The notes under the pieces: generated by a model
What the model was told of the DNA's origin: nothing
The model's input: the letters and a program-made list of their open reading frames with translations, nothing else
Databases searched by the model: none
Part shown: positions 1-13,012 of the stretch, piece after piece
Position numbering within the stretch: position 1 is the first letter of the stretch
Layout of the letters: each line of letters begins with the position of its first letter
DNA from: Pavlovales sp. CCMP2436
Lineage: Eukaryota; Haptophyta; Pavlovophyceae; Pavlovales
Direction: 5' to 3'
DNA: 20,586 bases
Assembly (NCBI GenBank): GCA_026770615.1
Contig: MU631442.1
Span: forward strand, 104,014 to 124,599
Position numbers and translations under genes: made by a program

Positions 1-102
1 ACTAACGCAGGTCACTAACTAACGCAGGTCACTAACTAACGCAGGTCACTAACTAACGCAGGTCACTAACTAACGCAGGTCACTAACTAACATAGGTCAC
101 TA
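1..102. repeat. 17-bp tandem repeat at window edge (MCM4 intron 14)
   Basis: Six head-to-tail 17-bp units (actaacgcaggtcacta); the first five are identical and the sixth has two changes. The array starts at base 1, so it probably continues to the left. It lies just downstream of the MCM4 exon 14 donor in transcript orientation and so is intronic if the gene continues. On the plus strand each unit contains a ctaac...cag/gt string resembling a branch point and acceptor, but this is antisense to MCM4. Confidence 0.9.
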
Positions 103-112
103 ACTATCGTAC

Positions 113-5175
<5,063 letters not shown>

Positions 5176-5502
5176 CGCTGAGAAGTCTTCAACGAAGGTG
5201 CCCTGCTGCTGGGCGTCAAATGGCGCCAAAAACTTGCGGGAACCCAGGCGATTTTAAAACGCAAAAACCCGGCGCGAAAATGGGGGGCGCGGAGCAGATT
5301 TGGTCTCGTTCACCGCGTCTCCGCACATCAGTACGAGTCCCAGTCGCGATCTCAAGGGGTGTGTGCTGTGTGGGCTCGAACGCGAATCCGGCTTAAAAAA
5401 AAAATTGTGCTGGGCGCGAGTGCGCGCGAAAATCGTGGGCGCGAATTTAAAAGTCTTAAACAATTTTCGCGGACGCGAAATCGAATATTGGGCGGGGAAA
5501 TT
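5176..5502 (-). promoter_or_regulatory. MCM4 upstream region with a cluster of E2F-like sites
   Basis: Immediately upstream of the MCM4 start are several matches to the E2F core (TTTSGCGC or its complement): tggcgccaaaa at 5221-5231, ggcgcgaaaa at 5271-5280, gcgcgaaaa at 5424-5432, gggcgcgaattt at 5437-5448, ttttcgcg at 5464-5471, gacgcgaaa at 5472-5480 and ggcggggaaa at 5491-5500. MCM genes are classic E2F targets in animals, plants and algae, so G1/S control is the natural reading. No TATA box is evident. Site function is inferred. Confidence 0.6.
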
Positions 5503-5522
5503 GCGGCGAGATTCGGTGCAGT

Positions 5523-5683
5523 GTGGCGCAACCAGGTAGAATACCGGCTTTATGACGGCAAAATCTTATTTAATTTTATATTTTCTATGATCTTCCTGAA
5601 GCTCAGGAAGATCATAACTAGAGCAAATAAAATAAAATAAATTTTTGCCGTCATAAAGCCGGTATTCTACCTGGTTGCGCCAC
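5523..5683. mobile_element. 161-bp fold-back (MITE-like) element
   Basis: Perfect 41-bp inverted repeats, 5523-5563 and 5643-5683, beginning gtggcgcaaccagg. Inside them is a second perfect 14-bp inverted repeat, 5586-5599/5603-5616, with a 3-nt loop. The AT-rich segments between the two pairs are also roughly complementary, so nearly the whole element can form one hairpin. I could not identify a clear target-site duplication and assign no superfamily. It contains no gene. Confidence 0.85.
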
Positions 5684-6385
5684 TGTGCTATTTTTGTTCG
5701 CCGCACCGCACTCGTTTGCCGTGGGCAAAGAAATAGAAGCAGATTTGCGGTCAAGCTCCGTGGCTCCGAACATCAGGTACGTGTCCGAGATCAATCGCGA
5801 TCACAAGCGCGTCCGGATGCCGGATGGAGCAAGCCCGACGTCACCATAACACGTGGAGTTCTTCAGCGAGGCTGAGCGCGAGTGGGCGCGAAACCAAGGT
5901 GAAATTTAAATTATCGTGTCGCTTTCCAGAGTTTAAGTATTTAAAATAATCAGGGAAATTATCAATCCAATCTAAATTTGTCGGTATTTTGTGGCTTGCG
6001 AAATCGCGATAAGAATATAAGCCGCCACCGCAACACGATTAACATATAATCCGCCCTCACCTTCTCGTACCGCCGGGAAAGCATCGCGCGAACTGCTAAC
6101 TTCTCTATCTAGCTTTGTAAGCTGCTAGATTATTACTGGCGTTGATGATATTAAAATATTCTTAATTATTATTGATTTGCTTTAATGTATGCCCCGTCCC
6201 AGCGGGCAAGATGAAGGACGTCGAGACCAAGCGGATATGCCCGGCATACTGCGAGATTCAGTTCCACAGAGAGGCTCACTCTGTTCAATCACAAGCAGCC
6301 ATGTGCAACAAACACACACAGCACAACGCTCACGCTGGACGAGAGTCGAGAAGCGCACTTCGCACACACACTACGCGATTTGCGA
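5684..6385. other. Intergenic region with a diverged second copy of MCM4 upstream sequence
   Basis: No gene is recognised. Bases 5739-5812 are similar, with gaps, to 5290-5360 (shared blocks agcagatttg, ctccg-acatca, tcgcgatc-caag). Each copy is followed by GCGC-rich E2F-like sequence (gggcgcgaaacc at 5884-5895). The remainder, about 5900-6190, is AT-rich and featureless. 6190-6385 is mixed sequence on the 3' side of the Myb gene. Confidence 0.5.
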
Positions 6386-7224
6386 CTACGCCACAGCGCC
6401 GAGAGCGTTGTGGCCGAGCGCAAGGATTGCAGTGTCGATGGCCTTGATCCACGCACCGCAGTTCTCGTCGTAACAATCCAGAGTTGCGTCGAGACCAACT
6501 GCGGACGGCATGAACGGGGTCTTAGCCTCCGTGTCCGCAGCGGTAGAAGATGGACTCTGTATGGCGGGCCACGTCGGCAGGGGCGGCGGCGCGAAGAGCG
6601 CAAAGTCGTACTAGATGACTCGATCGAAACGAAAGAGGGCTCGCATGGGAACGCGGGCGCGATTAGCGGCGTGGCCGGCTGCACGATCGGCGCCATGCCC
6701 CAGAGGCCGGCGCCAACGGGCTGCAGGAGGCGCGTGGGTGGTCGGCCGACGAAGCTGAAGCTGCCGCCACCGAAGAAGCTGCCACCAATGTGCAACACGT
6801 TGAGGTTGGTGCGCTCGGGCTGATTGCGCTCCGGGGCGGGAGCGGCTGCGGGCTGCACGCCCGCACGCACCTTCTTCTTGCCGTCGTCGAGCGAGCTGTC
6901 CTCTTCGCGCGTAGCATGGTCGTGGAGGAGCGCTGCGCGATTCCGGACGGCGTGCGCGGAGCGGCCGTATAGCTGCTTGGCCACGGCCGCGGCCCACCGC
7001 CCCTCACGTGGCGTGGCGACGACGAGCGCGTCATCCTTGGGGAGCCAGTCCCGCTTGTGCACGTCGGGCGAGAGGTGGTAGTGGTAGCGCTTGCGGCACA
7101 TGGAGGCCGAGCGATTGCCGCCGAACACGCGCGCGATCTCGGTCCACTGCCCGGCGCCGTGCGTCTCCACCGCGGCGCACAGGCACTGGTCCTCGTCCGC
7201 GGCTCAGCGGCGGCGGATCGCCAT
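6386..7224 (-). pseudogene. Myb/SANT-domain DNA-binding protein gene, apparently broken
   Basis: Two Myb-type repeats are visible from about 7200 down to 6910: the first with GAGQWTEIARVFGG then CRKRYHYHLSP, the second with KRDWLPKDD, GRWAAAVAKQLYGR and VRNRAALL. This is the helix-turn-helix pattern of nuclear Myb regulators or SANT proteins. A Pro/Gly/Phe-rich tail follows. Two anomalies: the codon at the first conserved Trp of repeat 1 is TGA (7204-7206), in frame behind an ATG at 7222-7224; and near 6610 coding character moves to another frame, which stays open through YDFALFAPPP and IKAIDTAILALG to a stop at 6386-6388. Either can be an intron: tgag/cc is a possible acceptor at 7203-7204 and atctag/tac near 6610 is another. 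No donor or upstream exon was found. Domain call firm; intactness doubtful. Confidence 0.7.
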
Positions 7225-7423
7225 AAAGATGAGCACCTGTTCGAAGACAGAATTGGAAAAAAGTGTCCTTAAAACGTTAATGCTTTTATTAGCGCACTAT
7301 TAATAAAAGGGCTAATAAGCATTTATGTAAGTTCGAAATCTCGTCGGAGATTTTGGGGGTCACAAAATAGTCGAATTTTCGTATCTTCGAACACCAGAAA
7401 TCTGAGTGTTTGATTGATGAGCA
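7225..7423. other. AT-rich spacer
   Basis: Upstream of the Myb gene. It contains a short inverted repeat of ttttattag/ctaataa type around 7285-7315 and no recognisable coding sequence. Confidence 0.4.
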
Positions 7424-7805
7424 GCCCGGCTGGTACCTGTAAACGCTACTCGCAAGTGTTAGACTAGCCCCCGTACAGGGGATCGCGGGCAAAAAGAACG
7501 GCGCTTTTTGAGGCTGAGGCTGAGTTTCTTAGCAAATTACATACAAATAATGCTTAAATTTGCTTAAATTACATACAAACGATGCAAAAAAGAGGCTCAG
7601 TTTCTTACCACGACGGTTTCTTATTGCCCGCGATCCCCTGTAGGCGTACCAGGGACTGAAAACTGCCTCCCCAACGCCGTTCTAAGAAGTGCAGGGGGAC
7701 GGTCAGCTGGGAAGAAGGCATATCACTACGGAATCAGGCAATCGCGCATGCCCGCACCCTCCCTGAGGAAGTTCAGGAGGAATTGGGGCTACGAAGGTCG
7801 CAAAC
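7424..7805 (+). pseudogene. OTU-protease fragment of the retroelement, opposite strand, split by an insertion
   Basis: On the plus strand, 7424-7470 and about 7648-7805 match the OTU segment of element A (complement of roughly 9590 to 9370). Recognisable pieces are NCLPNAVLRSAG, then one frame over SWEEGISLRNQAIAHARTLP. These parallel NCLPYAVLRSAG and SWEAAIALRN...THARSLP in A. The fragment is frameshifted and lacks the rest of the element. The gap between its two parts is exactly the inverted-repeat element at 7476-7640. It is a dead copy from a separate insertion. Confidence 0.8.
7474..7642. mobile_element. 165-bp TIR element (MITE) flanked by TA, inserted in the OTU fragment
   Basis: Terminal inverted repeats caggggatcgcgggcaa (7476-7492 and complement 7624-7640) are perfect over 17 bp, and TA flanks each end (7474-7475, 7641-7642). 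Interruption of an otherwise alignable OTU sequence supports insertion. A TA duplication is the rule for Tc1/mariner-type elements, so a non-autonomous member is plausible. The interior holds two direct copies of aaattacatacaaa and two of gaggctgag/gaggctcag-type sequence but no transposase. Confidence 0.75.
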
Positions 7806-8212
7806 GGCCTCCAAAGTGAGGGTGCATTTGTGACTCACATGCTGAAAATACCACCCTCACTTCGGAGGTCATTTTCATGTACTTCTTGTTAGAATTAGGT
7901 GTTAGACCGTAGTACCGAAGTTGGGTGAGGGTTGGGGTTGGGGAAATTGCGGGTGCGCGGTGCTCCGCGGGTGCGCTGTACCCTGTGAAGAGGGAGTATG
8001 CCTTTCGAGTCCACGCCGTTCGCGATGATGACTGCGATGATCAGCCCATAAATGCAGTAATGGCGGTCAAAGTAGTAATGCGGGTTGAGATGGTGTGCCA
8101 ACGCCCCACCCGCCCTTCGTGGATCTGAGCCCCCGCGAAGTTGGCGCTTCATTCTGGATATTCATTTTGTCATTTTTGAATGAAAACTCAAAATCACTAC
8201 TATATAGTACAT
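7806..8212. other. Non-coding segment with a 17-bp hairpin
   Basis: 7808-7824 and 7852-7868 form an inverted repeat (cctccaaagtgagggtg, one mismatch) with a 27-nt loop, immediately after the OTU fragment ends. The rest shows no gene-like reading frame. Confidence 0.6.
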
Positions 8213-8424
8213 TCGCTCGCGCTCGACGTCTCGGCTCCTTCGGCTCCCTCTTCGACCAGTCCTTCCACCGCGCCCCCGCGCTGCGGCCCGAGCTCTGCTC
8301 GCGCATACAAGTTCTCGACATTCAAAACCACATCGCTTCCAGCGATACGTCACCGCTGGGATCACCAATGGACTCGCTTGCTCGCGCACTGTCGGGCGGC
8401 CCCGCGTTGCGCAGCGACTCCAGC
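8213..8424. repeat. 212-bp repeat, near-identical to 18096-18307
   Basis: Same orientation and length as 18096-18307, with two mismatches that I can count. In the distant copy the sequence is part of a 161-bp tandem array; here only about 1.3 units are present. It can be read as Ser/Pro/Ala-rich protein on either strand, but there is no independent support for coding. Confidence 0.85.
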
Positions 8425-8958
8425 GCTTTTTTTTTCGGCTTCCTCATCATCCACCACTTCTACCAGCTCCCCACTTCGGCGTAGCGCGTAGGAGCCTGCG
8501 TCAGAGCGCTAAGATCAGCCTGACTTGAACTTGAAACGTACCGCCAGCCCGAACCCCCCTACATTAACATATTATGTTCTATAATATATTCCGCTCGAGT
8601 CCTTTCGTCGTCGTCGGTTCATAACGACGTCACTTTTGCAAGTGAATCCGCCGCTCCAGCAGGTCTTCAGCTGCGCATGAGCTTCGAGACCACCACTGAA
8701 AAAAATCACTCGTTGAGTTGCCGGACACACCGATGTCCTTGCCACATTGTCGCCGCCGCCGCCTTCCATGTGCCGCTGTCGTCGTCGTCCCAGCCGCCCA
8801 CGTTCGGTTTTCACCACAGCTTGCAATCTCCTTCTCTCGAGCTGCTGCGGCTGCCGCTGCCACCATTCCCATCTCCACCACGCCCACACCCTCGCTCTCA
8901 CCTTCCCCTCTCCTCTCCCCTCTCCGTTTTGGTTTCGTCAGTCTTAATTTCCGGCTTC
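8425..8958. other. No gene seen; region 3' of retroelement A
   Basis: Contains a T9 run, CT-rich and GCC/GTC-triplet-rich sequence (8740-8920). It lies downstream of the OTU stop of element A and may include its 3' untranslated region. No poly-A tail or terminal repeat that would define the element end is obvious. Confidence 0.4.
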
Positions 8959-11593
8959 TTATTCGTGGGTCAGACTGTCATCTGTTGCTTCAAAGTGTGT
9001 CTTGCCTTCATCGATGGAGATTACGCATATCCTCCTTCCTCCGTTGCGCGACTCTGCGATAAGCTCAGGTAAGGATTTTACGTTCGCTCCAAACCGGGCT
9101 GTCCACCCGTTTCCGTTTGCGCTGTATGGTAAGAGGCCGTTCAGAGGCTCGGCGCGGTATATAGCGATGAATTTGTGCAGTTGCCCCTGCTCCAGTCTCT
9201 TGATCAGGACCACATTTTTGCCTACGCATGTGGCAATGCTGTGGAGCATATTATCGTTCATCCATGCTGCCTGATTTGGTCCGAAGTGAGGCGGCCCGTA
9301 CTTTGCTTGCGCTTCGATTGGCCAAACGTTTCGCATTAGCCGGTGGTCTAGGTTGTTACCCATAGGGTTACCTACGTTCTTCGGTCTGCGTAGATTCAAC
9401 TGTTCCTGGATGTGTTGCGGGAGGCTGCGGGCATGTGTGATTGCCACATTTCGTAGTGCTATGGCTGCCTCCCAGCTAACCGCCTTCCCTGCGCTTCTCA
9501 GCACAGCGTAGGGGAGGCAGTTTCCATCACCTTGTATGCTTGCGTGTGTTAGGTTTACACTTGCCAGTAGCGCTCTCAGGTTGCCAGCCGGTTCGCTTGT
9601 CCGTAGATTGTGACGGCTTCTTCCTCTTTAGGGGCTTTTTGTGCTCTGTTAGCTTTTCTTCCTGCTGCCCGTGGGCCCGCTGAGTTGAGTAGTGAGGTGT
9701 TAGTCCTAGCGTTAGGTACCCCGATAGTCATAACAACCCGGCCAGTGCCACCACTGGCTTTCTTTGGCGGTGGGCTGATCGGGCTTGCCTGGGTGACTAT
9801 AAGCCCTTGCAGTAACACCTTTCTAACCTTGCTGTCTCTAATGGCAAGCATGTAAAAGTGTTGGCTGTGCTGTGCGGTGGGTTTATCTCCTGCCTTCATC
9901 TGCATTCGCAGCAGGGCAGTCCTCTGTTTGCAGTGCATTCTAAGCCTGCTTGATACCACCTTCTTCTGCAGCAGCCCGCACTTGATCACTATGGGTCGGC
10001 CTTCATCGTCTTTCTAGCTGCCTTGTGCAGAGCTCGCTCTATCCTGGTCTATGATATCTTTAACCTTCTGGTCTATCTATCCCGCATAGTAGTCCTCCCT
10101 CGCCATGACTGCTGATGCGGAGGAGCGGGCTCCGCCTTTAGAGATGTTGTCGTCAGTGGCCTCTTCCACTGCTGTAATCAGGGCCTGTTTGAGTGCTACA
10201 CGAATAGCAGCTGTCTCAGGGCATCCCCGAAATAAATGGTCTCTGGAGTCCTCCCCTGGCCATCGCTCTCCTGCTGCCACACACAGAGGGCACTTCATGC
10301 TCATCTTGGTGGACTTTCCTCCCATAATTGCCCTGCACTGGCCAATTTCTGGGAACTCGGCTGCAATATCAGCATTGTACCGTATTGATCCCGATATGCA
10401 TTGTAGCATGAAGTTCGGTAGTTGTTCCAGCCACGCGGATCGGGCCAGCATATGTTCGGACTCATTCTCCCAGAGTGCGGCTGTGTTCCCTTTAATGGCA
10501 TATTTACCTGGCCTATTGGCCATGATCTCCTCGACCAACTGTCTCCTAATGCGCGCAGCAACACCTTTGCGGAGGTGCGACTCGTCGGCTCTTTGGATGT
10601 CCCCGGAGGGAGCCGTAACCATGTACTTTCCTGGGATGAGGGCTGGTTTTGTAGATGTTGGCCATCCGTTTTCCCGTGTATAGTGACCTGTTTGGCACCC
10701 CAGTCGGCCATGGCATTGAGCATCACAAGGTCATCCATATGATGGTCTATTCCTTTCATTAGGTTTCTGATCTTGTTTATGGTCTGGGATTCTACAACAT
10801 ATGTGTTCGTGGTTTCGCACCATGATGGGTTAATACGGACGTGTTGTTTTCCATTTCCTTGGCTAGGTCGTTCGCCGACGTGTGCTCGATTTTACGGGTA
10901 AGATTGTTGCTCAGGGCCTGCTCGATGAGTGCTAGGGCTGTTGTCATGTGGGGATTTTGGTGGTAGGCGTGAGAACTCTCAGCGGTCATGCCGTGCGGTC
11001 TCCCGGTGCACTTGGTGTCTGGGATAGTGTGATGGGCTTGCTTGATCCCATTAAAGATGGTCCCATCCGATCTGGAGACTATTCTCCCCTTCTAGCCATT
11101 GTAGAGCAAGAGATAATCCGTTAATTTCTCCATCGGCTACATCCTGCTCACCGTCAAAGGTGCAATAGACGATGTGCACCTCTTCCGTTGGGGGGTGCGT
11201 GAAGCGATTGGTAATCATATAGGCACATGCCCCAGCGGCCACCTGAGTACCATCTTCAAGAACCTTGTGTTATCCATCTACTGCTACCTGTATTTTCCGA
11301 GGTGCATTACAAATCGGCACATAAAGGGCATTTGTAATTAATTGACGCGCCTTCAGGAAGGCGTGTGTATATCTGGTGACATACCGGAAACGCATGGGCC
11401 CCTCGAGTTCACTTTTAAGGGCCTTGATCAGCATGACTAGAACTTCGTCACGGATCTCATGGTTTAGGTTATCGAGCCGCTTCTTGGCCTCTTCTGCGAG
11501 GAGTTTGTCCAGCCGTTTGCATTTTTCTAGACCCGGCACCTGCGTTCCTTGGAATATAGCTTGCTCCGCTGGTGACAGGTCAGATGTCCGCAT
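8959..11593 (-). pseudogene. Non-LTR-like retroelement remnant A: RNase H – CCHC zinc motif – OTU protease
   Basis: Read 11593 to 8959. RNase H: IQVAVDG (Asp near 11277), GEINGLSLALQWL (Glu), SRSDGTIFNG (Asp, one frame over) and EHTSANDLAKEM (final His/Asp). A conserved linker with DWGAK follows. The zinc motif at about 10230-10390 is CPLC, then DHLFRGC, the arrangement seen after RNase H in I/Tad-like LINEs. A basic Gln/Lys-rich stretch follows to 9576. Last is an OTU cysteine protease: GDGNCLPYAV with Cys at 9517-9519, and HFEAT with His at 8995-8997. No reverse transcriptase or endonuclease is seen, so the copy is 5'-truncated or lost them. Damage: TAA at 11270-11272, TAG at 10077-10079 and 10014-10016, and frame changes near 11065, 10790, 10680 and 9595. 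OTU proteases are rare in LINEs; the family needs a database comparison. Confidence 0.8.
8974..9600 (-). CDS. OTU-like cysteine protease domain of element A
   Basis: The frame open from about 9600 to the stop at 8959 holds the whole domain. The nucleophile motif D-G-N-C lies near its start and the catalytic His (HFEAT) near its end, about 174 codons later; the intervening part has W..D..L..IA..GK.VV-type sequence expected of OTU folds. OTU enzymes cleave ubiquitin or similar modifiers from proteins. It sits one frame off the upstream basic region, so in this copy it would not be made as a fusion without a frameshift near 9595. Within this 200-codon frame itself there is no stop. Confidence 0.65.
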
Positions 11594-11714
11594 CTTGAGC
11601 TGTCATGGGAGTGAACCCACCTAACGTGTGGGCTGCTGGGCAGTACTAGTAGCACTAATGCTTGTAGTAATACTTGTAGTAGTGTGTGTAAGTTTCTAAT
11701 TAAACGTCAGTCCC

Positions 11715-11895
11715 CGGGAGGATCTCACTGGATTTAAGTGTTTAAAAACACTTAGTTCCAGGGATCCACCCCAAGCACACGGATACCGTCCCCACCGCTG
11801 ATCAGTTCAGCCACACGACGATCGACGACTGACGACTCTCGACTGGCGCGCTGACCGACCTCCACTGCTCTCCCTCGCGTCGTCTGAAAATGCAG
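11715..11895 (-). repeat. Leader-like repeat upstream of element A (paired with 14340-14525)
   Basis: About 180 bp similar to 14340-14525. Shared blocks, read on the minus strand: tgcatttt-agacgac, ggtcagcgcg-cagtc, ctgatcagc, gacggtatccgtgtgct and gtgagat/gtggagacct followed by ggggac. Each copy lies just 5' of one retroelement copy. It may be a 5' untranslated region or promoter, or instead the 3' end of the next element upstream. A perfect 8-bp palindromic arm pair (aagtgttt/aaacactt) lies near 11737-11754. Confidence 0.65.
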
Positions 11896-11949
11896 CACTG
11901 TCTGCGAGCGCGGCCCATCTTCGCGCATCCCAAACATTACTTAGTCGCT

Positions 11950-12577
11950 AGCCTGACTCGCATATGTTGAGATTTATGCCCGGGGGCAAAAACCACAAAT
12001 ATGCGCGGCTTATTTGCTGGCCCATTCTATCCCACCCCTTGACGGGGGTGGACCTCGGGCGCAGGACTTTGGGTTGCGGGAAGTGGCGGGCTTGCTGGCT
12101 CATGTTTGCGTTTTGAAGACTTTGAGATTGCTGGCTCATGTTTGATTTTAGGTTTTTTGTCGCCCGAGTGGTGTGACAGCGTGGGTGACTGGCCGGTTTC
12201 AAGGGCCCGTTTGGTTCCTTAGGGCAGTGTGCGTGAGTGGTGCATGAATATGAAGGACTTGTCACGGATCAGTGCGTGCATGCGTGACGGGCCTGCTGCG
12301 GATTCGTGGTTTATGGCGGGACTGGCTGGTCCTGTTTTGGGTTCGGTGGGACTGGCTGCTCCTGGTAGCAATGAGGTTTTGGTTCGAGACGGTCTCTAGT
12401 TGCGTTTTTCCACGTTTGATCTGCGTAAGCGTTGATGGCTTCGGCCGGGCCTGAGGGTGGGCTTAGGCCGCATGGAGGGTATGGTTAGGTTTACACCTGT
12501 TATTGAATCTTCATTATTTGTAGGTTGGGATGCGCATCAGGCATCTTCGTTTGGCAGGGGTGGTCAGTGCACTGGTG
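11950..12577. other. No assignable gene; region 3' of element B
   Basis: GT-rich on the plus strand. On the minus strand a 105-codon frame (12265-11948) contains two NMSQQ repeats but no domain I recognise. It probably belongs to the 3' part of element B. No OTU motif was found here, unlike element A. Confidence 0.4.
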
Positions 12578-13012
12578 TCCGTTGGGGGTATGGGCTCTTG
12601 CTGTATAGGTGGTATGGCCGTTTGAGATATGGGCTCATACTGAGCGATGCTGTCCGTTGGGGGTATGTGCTCATACCGCAGATATGGTATAGCCGCTGGT
12701 GCCTCGTTTTGGGCGATGCTGTCCGTTAGGGCTATGGGCTCATACTGCATAGGTGGTATGGCCGCTGGTGCTTCGTTTTGGGCGATGCTGTCTGTTGGGG
12801 GTATGGGCTCGCGATGCTGTCCGTTAGGGGTATGGGCTCATACTGCATAGGTGGTATGGCCGCTGGTGCTTCGTTTTGGGCGATGCTGTCTGTTGGGGGT
12901 ATGGGCTCATACTGCATAGGAGGTAAGGCTGATAGTTGAGTGATGCTGTCCGTTGGGGGTATTGGCTCATATTGTATAGGTGGTATGGCCGCTGGTGCTG
13001 TGTTTTGATTCA
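12578..13012 (-). repeat. 69-bp coding minisatellite in element B (23-residue Pro-rich repeat)
   Basis: About seven units, most of them 69 bp, starting near 12577, 12651, 12721, 12790, 12819, 12887 and 12947. Each encodes a variant of QYEPIPPTDSIAQNEAPAAI on the minus strand. The unit at 12790-12818 is an internally deleted 29-bp remnant that breaks the frame. The units at 12721 and 12819 are nearly identical, indicating recent duplication. Confidence 0.85.

Noticed and set aside
1..102. CRISPR array
   Set aside because: The 17-bp units are contiguous with no spacers; it is a minisatellite.
5176..5229. MCM4 start 18 codons further upstream
   Set aside because: The codon at 5229 is TTG, not ATG; the ATG at 5175 opens with MSSP, as in other MCM4 proteins.
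6172..6473. Plus-strand open frames antisense to the Myb 3' end
   Set aside because: No domain, and they overlap the better-supported Myb frame on the other strand.
11735..11760. Hairpin aagtgttt/aaacactt as a transcription terminator
   Set aside because: The window is eukaryotic and the palindrome is inside a repeated retroelement-associated segment.
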